Below, piece by piece: positions 42,389 to 52,649 of a DNA stretch of 64,000 bases. The stretch comes from Parapedobacter koreensis (GTDB lineage Bacteria > Bacteroidota > Bacteroidia > Sphingobacteriales > Sphingobacteriaceae): NCBI RefSeq assembly GCF_900109365.1, contig NZ_FNZR01000006.1, positions 288,255 to 352,254 of the forward strand. Direction: 5' to 3'. How positions within the stretch are numbered: the stretch's first letter is position 1; each line of letters opens with the position of its first letter. A program made the translations under genes and the position numbers. Under the pieces are notes generated by a model, which did not search any database, was not told where the DNA came from, and saw nothing but the letters and a program-made list of their open reading frames with translations.

Positions 42389-43693
42389 ATGGAATCATTA
42401 CAGAATCGACGTGAATTTTTACGGGGAGCGACGCTATTGGCCAGCGCGTTTTCAAGTAGTAACCTCTTTGCTACTTCAATGGGCAACGAGCTAGCGACAT
42501 ATCACAAAGGGCACGGAGCTAAGCCTGCTTTGGATGTCGCACGTGATGAGGACTACTGGTCGTTTGTTCGCCAAGGGTACAGTGCCAGCTTTTCTAACAT
42601 CCTCATTTTGAATAACGGCGGCGTGTCGCCGCCGCCAATTGTCGTGCAAGAGGCCGTGGAAAACTACCATAGGCTGGCTGATCAGGGGCCTTCTTACTAC
42701 ATGTGGCGGATTCTCGATCAGGGGCGTGAGCCGCTACGGCAAAAACTCGCAGGATTGGCCGGTGCTAATGCCGAAGAAATTGCTATCAACCGGAACGCGA
42801 CGGAGGCACTGAACACCATTATTTTTGGAATGGAGCTCCAGCGAGGTGATGAAGTCATCGGATGTCACCTGGATTACCCGAACATGGTGCATGCATGGAC
42901 ACAACGATCCCAGCGCGAAGGAATTGTATATAAACAACTTGCCTTTGACTTCCCGGCCGAAGATGATGAGGCAATCGTATCAGCCTACAGGGAAGCGATT
43001 ACACCACGGACCAAGGTCATCCACGTGACCCATGTGATCAATTGGGTGGGGCAAATCATGCCGGTAAAAAAAATCTGTCAAATGGCCCACGAGCGCGGCA
43101 TCGAAGTGATTGTGGATGGTGCCCATTCCTTCGGCTTATTGGATTTCAAAATCCCAGATCTGGAGTGCGACTATTTTGGCACCAGCTTGCATAAGTTTTT
43201 GTCGGCACCTGTAGGCACAGGAATGATGTGGATGAAGCGTGAGCATATTGGGAAAATCTGGCCGTTGGTATGTGATGGGGAGCCAAAAAGGAGCGATATC
43301 CGAAAGTTTGAAACCCTGGGTACGCGCAGTTTTCCGTTGGAGCAAGGGATTGGAGAAGCCATTAATTTTCATGAGGGCATTGGTCCGAAACGGAAAGAGG
43401 AGCGTGTGCGCTACCTGAAAGATTATTGGGCAAAGGAAGCGTTGGAGCATATCCCGCGTGTGCGTTTGCATACCTCTCTATTGGCGGCTTATTCCTGTGG
43501 GATTTGCGGCGTGAGCATGGATGGTATGGATGCACCAGAACTTGATGCAGCTTTGTTTACTCGGTATAAGATACACACAACGGCCATGGTAAACGACTAC
43601 GTGAATTGTGTGCGGATCACCCCTCACGTGTATACCAGCTTAAAAGACCTTGACCGGCTACTGGAGGCACTCCACACGATAGCACGGTCATAG
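42389..43693 (+). CDS. Tat-exported aminotransferase class V-fold PLP enzyme
   Basis: 434 residues. The N-terminus NRREFLRGATLLASAF is a twin-arginine signal, so the folded, cofactor-loaded enzyme should be exported. The class-V fold is shown by NRNATEALNTIIFG, VIVDGAHSFGLLD (PLP-binding Asp) and TSLHKFLSAPVGTG, where Lys269 should hold the cofactor. The closest named relatives are isopenicillin-N-epimerase-like or cysteine-desulfurase-like proteins. The substrate is unknown. Its end overlaps murF by 6 bp, tail to tail. Confidence 0.9.
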   Translation: MESLQNRREFLRGATLLASAFSSSNLFATSMGNELATYHKGHGAKPALDVARDEDYWSFVRQGYSASFSNILILNNGGVSPPPIVVQEAVENYHRLADQGPSYYMWRILDQGREPLRQKLAGLAGANAEEIAINRNATEALNTIIFGMELQRGDEVIGCHLDYPNMVHAWTQRSQREGIVYKQLAFDFPAEDDEAIVSAYREAITPRTKVIHVTHVINWVGQIMPVKKICQMAHERGIEVIVDGAHSFGLLDFKIPDLECDYFGTSLHKFLSAPVGTGMMWMKREHIGKIWPLVCDGEPKRSDIRKFETLGTRSFPLEQGIGEAINFHEGIGPKRKEERVRYLKDYWAKEALEHIPRVRLHTSLLAAYSCGICGVSMDGMDAPELDAALFTRYKIHTTAMVNDYVNCVRITPHVYTSLKDLDRLLEALHTIARS

Positions 43694-44989
43694 GCTATCC
43701 ATCAACTGCTCGAATGCCATGCCACGCGATGCTTTGAGTAGGACCAATGCGCCACGAATGGGGCGTTGGTGCAGGGCATTCTTAGCAGCCGCTGTAGTCT
43801 CATAGAATTCTGCTTTCGGATGGCGATGTTGCATAAATGCTTTGCCTACGAAGATGGTGCGGGTGGCGCCCAATGTAGTGGCTTGTTGTACGACCTTCCC
43901 ATGCTCCTCATGGGATTCGCTGCCCAGTTCAAACATGTCGCCAAGGATGGCGACCTTGTGGTGGGCGTCAAGCAGCTGCAGGTTTTCCAATGCAGCGGCC
44001 ATACTGCTGGCATTGGCATTATAGTAATCACAAATCACGGTATTGTGTTCGGTTTTCGTAAGCTGTGAACGGTTGTTGGAGGGGGTATATCCGGCTATTC
44101 CCCGATTGATTTTTTCGGGTGTGAGGCCAAAATGCCTGCCAATACAGATTGCGGCAAGGATATTCTCGGTATTATAAGAACCAGTAAGTTGCGTATGTAA
44201 GGACTGCCTGGCATCGCTTCCTTTTTCCCACCATTGCAACGCAAGAAGCGGTGTAGCACTTATCAATTCGCCAATGAGGTCATTTGTGCCGGAAAATCCG
44301 TATTTGATGGTGTGAAGGGCGTGCCGTGCAGTGGCCATTTCCCTAAGCAATGGGTTGTCATGTTGGAGAAACAATGTGCCATGATGTGCAGCAAGGTAGT
44401 CATATAATTCGCCCTTTGTCTTTTTTACCCCTTCAAAGCTGCCGAAGCCTTCCAGGTGTGCTTTGCCCACATTGGTGATGAGGCCATGGGTGGGTTGGGC
44501 GATGCTGCAAAGTAATGCGATTTCGCCGAGATGATTGGCACCCATCTCAATGACGGCGATTTCAGTCTGTTGAGTTATGGACAGGATCGTCAATGGCACA
44601 CCGATGTGGTTATTGAGGTTGCCCCGGGTCGCATAGGTTCTAAATTGCTGTGATAGCACAGCATGGACCAATTCTTTTGTGGTGGTTTTGCCGTTGGTAC
44701 CGGTGATGCCAATGAAGGGGAACTGGAACTGTTGGCGATGGATGCGTGCCAATTCCTGCAAGGCAACTAATACATTGTCTACGAGCAGAAAACGTTCGTC
44801 CAACTGGTATTGCGGTTCATCGATGATAGCATACCGCGCTCCTTTTTCAAGCGCTTCTGCAGCAAATGCGTTGCCATTGAAATTTGAGCCTTTGAGTGCA
44901 AAAAATAAGCTTTCGGGTTGGATATTCCGGGTATCGGTACTGATAAGCGGATATGCTAGGAAATAAGGATATAGTGCAGCAGACTCCAT
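43688..44989 (-). CDS. murF: UDP-N-acetylmuramoyl-tripeptide--D-alanyl-D-alanine ligase
   Basis: 433 residues. The Mur-ligase ATP loop is GITGTNGKTTTKEL (about residues 95-108), the central domain has EMGANHLGEIALLCSIAQPTHG with TNVGKAHLEGFGS, and the C-terminal domain ends in LLKASRGMAFEQLM, all typical of MurF. It adds D-Ala-D-Ala to UDP-MurNAc-tripeptide in the cytoplasm, the last soluble step of the peptidoglycan precursor. It stands alone here rather than in a division-cell-wall cluster. Confidence 0.95.
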   Translation of the reverse strand: MESAALYPYFLAYPLISTDTRNIQPESLFFALKGSNFNGNAFAAEALEKGARYAIIDEPQYQLDERFLLVDNVLVALQELARIHRQQFQFPFIGITGTNGKTTTKELVHAVLSQQFRTYATRGNLNNHIGVPLTILSITQQTEIAVIEMGANHLGEIALLCSIAQPTHGLITNVGKAHLEGFGSFEGVKKTKGELYDYLAAHHGTLFLQHDNPLLREMATARHALHTIKYGFSGTNDLIGELISATPLLALQWWEKGSDARQSLHTQLTGSYNTENILAAICIGRHFGLTPEKINRGIAGYTPSNNRSQLTKTEHNTVICDYYNANASSMAAALENLQLLDAHHKVAILGDMFELGSESHEEHGKVVQQATTLGATRTIFVGKAFMQHRHPKAEFYETTAAAKNALHQRPIRGALVLLKASRGMAFEQLMDSL

Positions 44990-45202
44990 GCTGCAAGTTT
45001 AGGGAATATTGCTGACTCCAAGAATAGCTTACCACCAGATTTAATCTCGTATTTTTTAAATTTATTAAGCAGATTGGCAAGGAAATTAATCTTTCTTTTT
45101 TTTTAGTTATAAAAAATTGTAGTTTTACCGGACAATTTTTTGTCCCGCGACCAATTATAGCTCAGGCAATTTAGCTGAATTGAGGTTTTTTTTATTGAAG
45201 AG

Positions 45203-45787
45203 ATGGATGAAACATCACTGTTGAACGGCTTGATTGCCGGAGACAAACGCGCTTTTTCAATGCTTTTCGGTATGTACTGGAAGGAGCTTTATGTCTATGT
45301 TATCCGTTTGGTCAAGGATAAAGAAGAGAGTATTGATATTGTGCAAGATACGTTTACGTCGCTGTGGCAGCAGCGTGAACAATTGGCCGAGGTCAAATCG
45401 TTGAAGGGCTATATCTATGCTGTGGTGCATCATAAGGCTATCCAATTTATTAAAAGTAGCATACGGCACCGGGATTATGTTGTTGCCATGGCCAATTATT
45501 TTCCAGAACCACACCATTCTCTGGAAGAAGAGCTGGATGCGCATGATTTGGCGGCATTTATTAATGCTGAAATTGAAAACCTGCCGCCTCGGATGCGTGA
45601 AGTGTTTCTTTTAAGCAGGAATGAACGGCTTTCTTACAAAGAAATTGCTGTTAAGCTATCAATTGCTGAAAATACAGTGAGAAAACAGGTTAGTTTTTCT
45701 ATCAAGTACCTAAGAATGAAAATAAATGAAGCGTATTTTTCTGCGGGTATTGCTGTGTTTGCAATTATTAAAGCTTTCTTTGGTTAA
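45203..45787 (+). CDS. ECF RNA polymerase sigma factor, Bacteroidota FecI-like
   Basis: 194 residues. Region 2 (FSMLFGMYWKELYVYVIRLV, then DIVQDTFTSLWQQRE) and region 4 (LPPRMREVFLLSRNERLSYK, then EIAVKLSIAENTVRKQVSF) are complete. A short hydrophobic tail (AGIAVFAIIKAFFG) is common in this subgroup. It is followed by a FecR anti-sigma gene and a SusC with an STN signalling domain, so it should switch on that operon when the transporter binds its substrate. Confidence 0.94.
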   Translation: MDETSLLNGLIAGDKRAFSMLFGMYWKELYVYVIRLVKDKEESIDIVQDTFTSLWQQREQLAEVKSLKGYIYAVVHHKAIQFIKSSIRHRDYVVAMANYFPEPHHSLEEELDAHDLAAFINAEIENLPPRMREVFLLSRNERLSYKEIAVKLSIAENTVRKQVSFSIKYLRMKINEAYFSAGIAVFAIIKAFFG

Positions 45788-45973
45788 AATTCCTTTATTT
45801 TTTTTGGTTTTCTTGCTGCGCATACAATCGAAGCTGTCTTTTGTTTGGCTATCGCGCGGCTTTTATTGAATTTTTTTTCGCTGAAAAAGAGCATTTTGCG
45901 TTTTTTTGTTTTTTTACAATACTACTTTTTGATGAGTTGATACACTTAGCGACTGTAATCCGGTGATATAACC

Positions 45974-47143
45974 ATGGAAAGAAAAGAAGCCAACGATTTG
46001 ATAAGACGGTACCTTCGGGGCGATTGCACGGAAGAGGAACGCCAGCTTCTTTACCTGTGGCTCACCAAGCAGGTTGCTCAGGAAGAATGGGCCTGGCAAC
46101 CGGGGGAGGAGGCGGAAGTAGAACGTCGGCTGAGGTTCCAGTTAAGGAATCTGTTGGAATCGCCGCAATCGGAATTGACGCTGTCTTCGAGAAGGACAAG
46201 TTTTTCGTTGCGTGCATTGGCTGGTGTGGCCGCTGTGTTACTCTTGTCGTTGGCGGGTTTGGGGATTTGGTATTTCCCTCATCCTCCGATACCGACGACG
46301 GGGGCTGTTGCAATACAACAACGGGAACCTGTGAGCTTTCAAACCCACACCGCATTGACCATTCATGCGGATGGAAAGGATTACTTAATAGACAGCCTGC
46401 CTGTGGGGAGCGAAACCCATATTGGGCAAGTTGTCGTGAAAAAGACATCAGCAAACAGCTTGAGCTACAGTGGATCGTTGGGCGATACGGCTTTGTCGCC
46501 AATCCTTGCCAAGCATACGCTTTTTGTTCCCAAGGGAAGGGATTTCAATATCACGCTTCCTGACGGATCGGATGTGTGGCTTAACACCGAGTCGGCTTTG
46601 GAGTTTCCAACGCGTTTTACTGGTGGTGAGCGCCGTGTAACGATTTCGGGGGAGGCGTTTTTTGAAGTTGCATCCGACAAAAAGAATCCGTTTATCGTTG
46701 CTGCAAATGATGCAGAAGTCATTGCCACAGGCACCCAATTCAACGTCAAGGCCTATCGTGATGAGAAGGCGATGTACGCGACGTTAGTGGAAGGCGTAAT
46801 CACCATGGCTACCCCGGGGGAATCACTGATGATGGCACCCAGCCAACAGGCTGTAAGTGAGGTGGGGGTAATGGGCATACAAGTGCACCCCATCAATGTG
46901 GCCAATATTATCGCCAAGAAGAACGGCTATTTTGCTTTTTATAAACAAGATATCACCAGTATCATGAAAGAAGTATCTCGGTGGTATGATGTGGAAGTTT
47001 ATTTTCAGGGGGAGGTTTCACTACGGCTTTTCGGGGGGACATTTTCGAGAAAGCGTACGTTGAGTGAGTTGTTGGAATATTTTGAGTCTATCGGCAACTT
47101 TAAATTTAAACAAAAAGGAAGGAGGATTATCGTTATGTCGTGA
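45974..47143 (+). CDS. FecR-family anti-sigma factor
   Basis: 389 residues. The cytoplasmic N-terminal part (DLIRRYLRGDCTEEERQLLY) binds the sigma factor. One helix (about residues 80-100) is followed by the periplasmic FecR domain (ITLPDGSDVWLNTESALEFP, then RRVTISGEAFFEVA) and a C-terminal DUF4974-like domain (FGGTFSRKRTLSELLEYFES). It contacts the STN domain of the SusC encoded downstream and relays the signal to the ECF factor. Confidence 0.95.
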   Translation: MERKEANDLIRRYLRGDCTEEERQLLYLWLTKQVAQEEWAWQPGEEAEVERRLRFQLRNLLESPQSELTLSSRRTSFSLRALAGVAAVLLLSLAGLGIWYFPHPPIPTTGAVAIQQREPVSFQTHTALTIHADGKDYLIDSLPVGSETHIGQVVVKKTSANSLSYSGSLGDTALSPILAKHTLFVPKGRDFNITLPDGSDVWLNTESALEFPTRFTGGERRVTISGEAFFEVASDKKNPFIVAANDAEVIATGTQFNVKAYRDEKAMYATLVEGVITMATPGESLMMAPSQQAVSEVGVMGIQVHPINVANIIAKKNGYFAFYKQDITSIMKEVSRWYDVEVYFQGEVSLRLFGGTFSRKRTLSELLEYFESIGNFKFKQKGRRIIVMS

Positions 47144-47161
47144 CATCAACTAACTAAAAAA

Positions 47162-47185
47162 CCAGAAGTGCTCGAACACTTCCGG
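47162..47185 (+). terminator. Hairpin between FecR and SusC genes
   Basis: CCAGAAGTG pairs with CACTTCCGG around CTCGAA, with one mismatch. A smaller hairpin, CAGCG-GCAAA-CGCTG, follows at 47197-47211. The run of T expected of a strong terminator is missing, so it may attenuate rather than stop transcription. It would then allow SusC/SusD to be expressed at a level different from the regulators. Confidence 0.5.
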
Positions 47186-47256
47186 TTCATCATATCCAGC
47201 GGCAAACGCTGTGATTAGGTCAATCAATTGCGGAAACAATTTTTAACAAACCTAAT

Positions 47257-50200
47257 ATGCAAATGTATAACATTTTTGCTGCCCGAGCAAGAGGCAGTAG
47301 TAACTCTCTTTCCCTAACTAGACTTTTGATAACCATGAAGCTATGTATTGCACTGATGCTTATAGCGGTATTTCAAGTCAAAGCGACAGTATACGGTCAA
47401 AACGCGACCATTCAAGCCAGAAATGTTTCACTGGTGTGGATTTTTGAAGAATTAAAAAAGCAAACAGATTATGATTTCTTGTATGCATTCGACGACCTCA
47501 GCGAAAGTAAGCCGCTCACGGTCAACTTCAAAAATGCGCCCATCACAAAGATTCTGGATGCCGTCTTTGCGAATCAACCTTTGTCTTACCGCATTAAAAA
47601 GTCGATGGTACTGGTCACACGCAAGCAATTGCAAATGGCAGTAGCGACTTCCCTCCAGGATTCTACAAAACAAATCTCTGGAACCGTCACTGACGAGACC
47701 GGGAATGCCCTAACGGGTGCCTCGGTATCCATACAAGGTGGCGGAGGCAATGGTACCTATACGGATCAAAGTGGACGATTTTCACTGACCGTCCCGCAAA
47801 AGGCATCATTGCTCGTTTCGTATGTGGGCTACGAAACGAAAATAGTACCTCTTGATCAACGTACGACCTATGCGATTACGCTCACGGAAGGAGCCAGTGT
47901 GTTGGAAGAAGTCGTTGTGGTGGGTTATTCTACCCAAACTAAGAAAGAAATTACCGGTTCGGTGGCTATCGTGGATGTAGAAGACATGAAAAATGTCCCC
48001 GCAGGAACTGGCGAGCAGATGCTACAAGGAAGGGCCTCAGGTTTGAACGTGACGACTTCCGGTAGTCCTGGCTCGGCAAGCAACATCCGGATTCGGGGTA
48101 TTACATCGTTTGGCAACAACAGCCCGTTGGTGATCATCGATGGTGTACAGGGCGAGCTGACAGATATCAATTCGAACGATATTGAGTCTATCCAAGTACT
48201 GAAAGATGCCGGTGCTGCAGCGATATATGGGGTACGGGGTTCAAACGGTGTGATTGTAGTAACCACCAAAAAAGGAAAAGCAGGTGCCGCCAAAATTAAT
48301 TATGATGGTTACTTTGGTATCCAGACGCCGCCGGGTGGCAATGTTTACAACTTGTTAAACACCCAAGAGATGGCCGATGTAACGTGGAAGGCGCTCATCA
48401 ATTCAGGTCAAGTGGATGCCAATGGTAATCCCAATCACGTGCAATATGGTAATGGACCGACTCCTGTGATACCGGACTATATCCTTGTGGGTACAAATAC
48501 CGGTGTGGTAGGTAGCCTGACCGAAGAACAATTGGCCAGTTACAATGTCGACTATAGCAGGGGCGGCATCTATCAGATTATCCCCGCAAATAAACAAGGA
48601 ACAAATTGGTTCGATGAAATATTCGACCCGGCTCCCATACAGAGCCACACCGTATCAGCTTCCAGTGCTAACAACAAATCATCCTACTTTTTCTCTGCTG
48701 GATATTTCAATCAACAGGGAACGATGATTGATTCTTACTTAAAGCGGTATAGCGTGCGCGCCAATACGTCGTTCAACGTCAAGGATAATATTCGTGTCGG
48801 CGAAAACCTGTATCTCTTTACACGGGATAATCCGAGCTCCTACAGCGGCGTGCAGAACACTTCTGACACGGGCAACCCGTTGATGTTGTCTTTCTTGATG
48901 CAGCCCATCATTCCTGTATTTGACTTGATGGGCAACTATGCAGGCACACGGGCCAGGGGGTTGGGACAAAGCCCCAGTCCTTATGCGGTGGCCAAACGTA
49001 ACGGTGGGTATTACAATAATTCGTGGAGCGCCCAGGGGAATATTTTCGCAGAGGTTGATTTCCTCAAGCACTTCAACTTCAGGACCTCATTCGGCGGGTT
49101 CGTGAGGAGCGGCAATACGAACAACTTTCAGCGTCGTACGTATGAAGACGCCGAAAATAATTCGATCAATTCTTACACCGAAGGTTCAAGCTTTACACAA
49201 CAATGGACATTCACTAATACCCTTCAATATAGCCAGAAATTCGGGCTCCATTCGGTAAAGGTACTGGCTGGTTTAGAAGCGGTTGAAAATTCAGGTCGTT
49301 CGCTGGGAGGCAGTTCTGCCGGATATTTCAGCGATGATCCCAGTTATGTGACCTTAAGCTCAGGTTCTGGCAACTTCACGAGCCGCAGCAGCATGTCTGA
49401 ATATACCCTGTATTCACAGTTTGGCAAAGTCGATTATAATTTCGACGACAAGTACATTGTGGGAGCGACACTTCGCCGTGACGGATCCTCTCGCTTTAGC
49501 GAACAAAATCGTTGGGGATTATTCCCGGCATTTTCTGCGGGTTGGCGCGCATCCGAAGAAAGCTTCTTGGAAGCGGCAAGTTGGCTGGACAACTTGATGA
49601 TCCGTGGAAGCTGGGGTATTTTAGGGAACCAACTTAATGTGGATCCGAGCAATGCCTATACGCAATATAACAGTGCCGTGGGCGGTAGTTTAAATTCATA
49701 TTATGACATTGGCGGATCAGGGTCAAGCCCACTACAAGGATTCAGGCTCAGCCGGATCGGTAACTTGGCTACCGGATGGGAAGAAGATAGGTTGTCCAAT
49801 ATTGGGTTGGACATGACCGTGTTGAATTCCAAACTTGATTTTTCCGTTGAATATTACCAAAAGCGGATTAACGGGTTACTTTTTGAAGACCAATCGCCTG
49901 CGACGGCTGGTGGCGCTTCGTTACCCACGGTAAATATCGGAAATATCGAAAATAAGGGGGTTGACTTCAATGCGAATTATCACGGAACAGCCGGTGAGTT
50001 TAAATTTGATTTAGGGCTGAATGTGACCCGTTATAAAAGTAATGTAGTCGATTTGCCAAATACTTATTTTGATTCCGGCTCGACGCGTACGGGTAATTTT
50101 GTAAGGAACCAAGTGGGACATCCCGTTGGTGCATTTTTCGGCTATCAAATTGAACGCCTTTTCCGCGATACGGATGATGTGGCTAATTCGCCTACGCAGG

Positions 50201-50796
50201 ATGCCGCAGGTCCCGGTCGGTTTAAATATGCTGATATTACAGGTGATGATCGGATTTCTACCGCAGACCGTACGTTCATTGGTGATCCGAATCCGGATTT
50301 TACCTACGGACTGAATGTGAACGCTAACTATAAACAATTTGGGTTGACCATGTTCTTTTACGGATCGCAAGGGAATGAAGCAGTAAACTACCAACGGTGG
50401 TGGACGGACTTTTTCCCGTCGTTGCAGGGCGTGAAAAGCAAAGACCTGTTGTATAACTCGTGGCGTCCAGATAACCTGGATGCAAAAACACCCATTATCG
50501 AGAATCAGTCGAACTTTAGTAACAACGCAGTTCCTAACTCCTATTATATTGAGAATGCTTCCTTCTTGAAGCTCAAGAACATCATGTTCAGCTATACGTT
50601 TGGCGGAAACCAATTGGCACGGGTAGGGATCAATCAATTGCGGATTTATTTGCAGGCTGCGAATCTTTTCACGATTACGAAATATACAGGATTGGATCCG
50701 GAACTTGGTGGTACGGAAAGTGCATTTGGTATCGATTACGGGAATTATCCGAACAATCAGCGTAATTATAACTTGGGTGTAAGTTTCACATTTTAA
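47257..50796 (+). CDS. SusC-family TonB-linked transporter with STN signalling domain
   Basis: 1179 residues. After a signal sequence ending VYGQ comes the STN domain (VSLVWIFEELKKQTDYDFLY, about residues 58-125). A carboxypeptidase-regulatory-like domain (ISGTVTDETGNALTGASVSI) is followed by a TonB box (EEVVVVGYS), the plug (IRIRGITSFGNNSPLVIIDG, AAAIYGVRGSNGVIVVTTKK) and a barrel ending in VSFTF. The STN domain fits control by the FecR/ECF pair upstream. With the SusD at 50810 it imports an unknown glycan or glycoside. Confidence 0.97.
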   Translation: MQMYNIFAARARGSSNSLSLTRLLITMKLCIALMLIAVFQVKATVYGQNATIQARNVSLVWIFEELKKQTDYDFLYAFDDLSESKPLTVNFKNAPITKILDAVFANQPLSYRIKKSMVLVTRKQLQMAVATSLQDSTKQISGTVTDETGNALTGASVSIQGGGGNGTYTDQSGRFSLTVPQKASLLVSYVGYETKIVPLDQRTTYAITLTEGASVLEEVVVVGYSTQTKKEITGSVAIVDVEDMKNVPAGTGEQMLQGRASGLNVTTSGSPGSASNIRIRGITSFGNNSPLVIIDGVQGELTDINSNDIESIQVLKDAGAAAIYGVRGSNGVIVVTTKKGKAGAAKINYDGYFGIQTPPGGNVYNLLNTQEMADVTWKALINSGQVDANGNPNHVQYGNGPTPVIPDYILVGTNTGVVGSLTEEQLASYNVDYSRGGIYQIIPANKQGTNWFDEIFDPAPIQSHTVSASSANNKSSYFFSAGYFNQQGTMIDSYLKRYSVRANTSFNVKDNIRVGENLYLFTRDNPSSYSGVQNTSDTGNPLMLSFLMQPIIPVFDLMGNYAGTRARGLGQSPSPYAVAKRNGGYYNNSWSAQGNIFAEVDFLKHFNFRTSFGGFVRSGNTNNFQRRTYEDAENNSINSYTEGSSFTQQWTFTNTLQYSQKFGLHSVKVLAGLEAVENSGRSLGGSSAGYFSDDPSYVTLSSGSGNFTSRSSMSEYTLYSQFGKVDYNFDDKYIVGATLRRDGSSRFSEQNRWGLFPAFSAGWRASEESFLEAASWLDNLMIRGSWGILGNQLNVDPSNAYTQYNSAVGGSLNSYYDIGGSGSSPLQGFRLSRIGNLATGWEEDRLSNIGLDMTVLNSKLDFSVEYYQKRINGLLFEDQSPATAGGASLPTVNIGNIENKGVDFNANYHGTAGEFKFDLGLNVTRYKSNVVDLPNTYFDSGSTRTGNFVRNQVGHPVGAFFGYQIERLFRDTDDVANSPTQDAAGPGRFKYADITGDDRISTADRTFIGDPNPDFTYGLNVNANYKQFGLTMFFYGSQGNEAVNYQRWWTDFFPSLQGVKSKDLLYNSWRPDNLDAKTPIIENQSNFSNNAVPNSYYIENASFLKLKNIMFSYTFGGNQLARVGINQLRIYLQAANLFTITKYTGLDPELGGTESAFGIDYGNYPNNQRNYNLGVSFTF

Positions 50797-50809
50797 GGAA
50801 TTGATTGAC

Positions 50810-52570
50810 ATGAAAAGACTAATTTTAAAGATAACGGCATACAGCATGAGTGTGGTCACACTCGTAGGCGCGAACTCATGCAGCGATAACTTTTTGAAGG
50901 TCGATCCCTTGGGGACGTTGAGCGACCAGACATTGGCTAACGCCGCCGGGGCAGAAGGACTACTCATAGGCGCATACTCGCTGTTGGATAAAGTAGGTGG
51001 AGCGGGAAGTGGTAATGGTATTTCGAGCTCCAATTGGGTGTTTGGAAGTATTGCCGGCGGTGACGCGCATAAAGGATCTACACTGGGGGATGTTCCGGAT
51101 ATTGTATCCGTAGAAACGTTTGCTTCGAATGCTGCTGTCGGGTTGTTCAACAGTGAATGGCGGGTCTTGTATGACGCGATACAGCGGTCTAACGAAGTGC
51201 TTCGTATTCTGGAGTTGGTGAATGACATGACGCCCGAAGAAAAGGCACAAAAGGCTGCAGAAGCCCGTTTTTTACGGGGGCATTTCCATTTCGAAGCCAA
51301 GAAAAAATGGAATAATGTGCCTTATCTGGATGAGAGCATCAATTACAACAATGGCAACTTGAATGTACCCAATACGGAAGATATTTGGCCAAAAATAGAA
51401 GCTGATTTTGCCTTCGCAGCGGAAAATCTTCCGGCTACACAGTCGGCAATAGGCAGGGCCAATAGCTGGGCAGCCAAAGCTTATTTGGCCAAAACCTATC
51501 TTTACCAGCACAAATACCCGGAGGCTAAGCCGTTGTTCGACGATATTATTGCGAACGGCACGAATCCGTTGGGTGTTAAATATGACCTCGTCAATTTCCA
51601 CGACAATTTTAACGCAGAGCGGTCCAATAATGCAGAAACGGTATTTGCGGTACAGTTTTCTGTAAATGACGGCTCGAACGGGCAAAATGGAAACCGCGGT
51701 GACCGGCTCAATGGCCCTTACAACTGGGGGCCCGCAGGAGGCAGCGGCTTTTTCCAACCTTCGCAAAGTTTGGTTAACTCATTCCGCGTAGACGAAAAAG
51801 GGCTTCCTTATTTGGATGATTTCAACGCGGTGGACGTTAAAAACGATCAAGGGATACCCTCCACTACGCCATTCACACCTGATGAAACCGCACTCGATCC
51901 GCGCTTGGATTGGACTGTCGGACGCCGTGGTGTCCCTTACCTGGATTGGGGAATACATCCGGGACAGGCGGCTGTGCGTGAGCAATCGACCGGCGGACCG
52001 TATGCTACAATAAAAACGGTATACTACAAAGGCCAGGAAGGCGTATATTCTGACGCTACGGCACTTTACGGAATCTATACGACCATTAGCTATAAAGTGA
52101 TCCGGTTTGCCGATGTGTTGTTAATGGCTGCTGAAGTGGAAGTGGAATTGGGCAATTTGCAGAGAGCTACTGATTTGGTGAACCAGGTGCGGGGGCGGAT
52201 GAGCGATCCCGCAACTTGGGTGCACGGGTATATTGACAATAATACACCTGGATTGGGCTTTTCGGATGTTCCAGCAGCCAATTATAAAATTGGACTATAT
52301 CCCACTGCATTTCCTAATCCCGAATATGCACGGAAGGCTGTGCGGTTCGAACGGAAGTTGGAATTGGCTATGGAAGGACATCGCTTCTTTGATCTCGTGC
52401 GATACGGCACCGTTGCGGATGAGCTGACCGCCTATTGGCAGAAGGAAAAGGCAGTTCACACCTATCTTGGATCGGCCGTTTTTCAAACCGGTAAACACGA
52501 ATATTATCCGATTCCACAAGCTCAAATCGATTTGAGTTTAGGGACATTGACACCGAATCCCAATTATTAA
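50810..52570 (+). CDS. SusD/RagB-family surface lipoprotein
   Basis: 586 residues from the ATG at 50810, 13 bp after SusC; the TTG at 50801 is less likely. Lipobox ANSC. SusD features are LKVDPLGTLSDQ, AEARFLRGHFHFEAKKKWNN and the C-terminal RFERKLELAMEGHRFFDLVR. It is the substrate-binding lid of the SusC channel and part of the same operon. Confidence 0.96.
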   Translation: MKRLILKITAYSMSVVTLVGANSCSDNFLKVDPLGTLSDQTLANAAGAEGLLIGAYSLLDKVGGAGSGNGISSSNWVFGSIAGGDAHKGSTLGDVPDIVSVETFASNAAVGLFNSEWRVLYDAIQRSNEVLRILELVNDMTPEEKAQKAAEARFLRGHFHFEAKKKWNNVPYLDESINYNNGNLNVPNTEDIWPKIEADFAFAAENLPATQSAIGRANSWAAKAYLAKTYLYQHKYPEAKPLFDDIIANGTNPLGVKYDLVNFHDNFNAERSNNAETVFAVQFSVNDGSNGQNGNRGDRLNGPYNWGPAGGSGFFQPSQSLVNSFRVDEKGLPYLDDFNAVDVKNDQGIPSTTPFTPDETALDPRLDWTVGRRGVPYLDWGIHPGQAAVREQSTGGPYATIKTVYYKGQEGVYSDATALYGIYTTISYKVIRFADVLLMAAEVEVELGNLQRATDLVNQVRGRMSDPATWVHGYIDNNTPGLGFSDVPAANYKIGLYPTAFPNPEYARKAVRFERKLELAMEGHRFFDLVRYGTVADELTAYWQKEKAVHTYLGSAVFQTGKHEYYPIPQAQIDLSLGTLTPNPNY

Positions 52571-52649
52571 ATTTATATGAATATCAAGGAGCATTCTTTA
52601 GTTGCTTGGTTTTCTTTTAGTTAACAAAAAACAAGTAAAATTCAAAAAA

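Noticed and set aside
50011..51300. 429-codon open frame on the minus strand
   Set aside because: It lies opposite the end of SusC and the start of SusD, both of which are clear. The translation has no recognisable domain.
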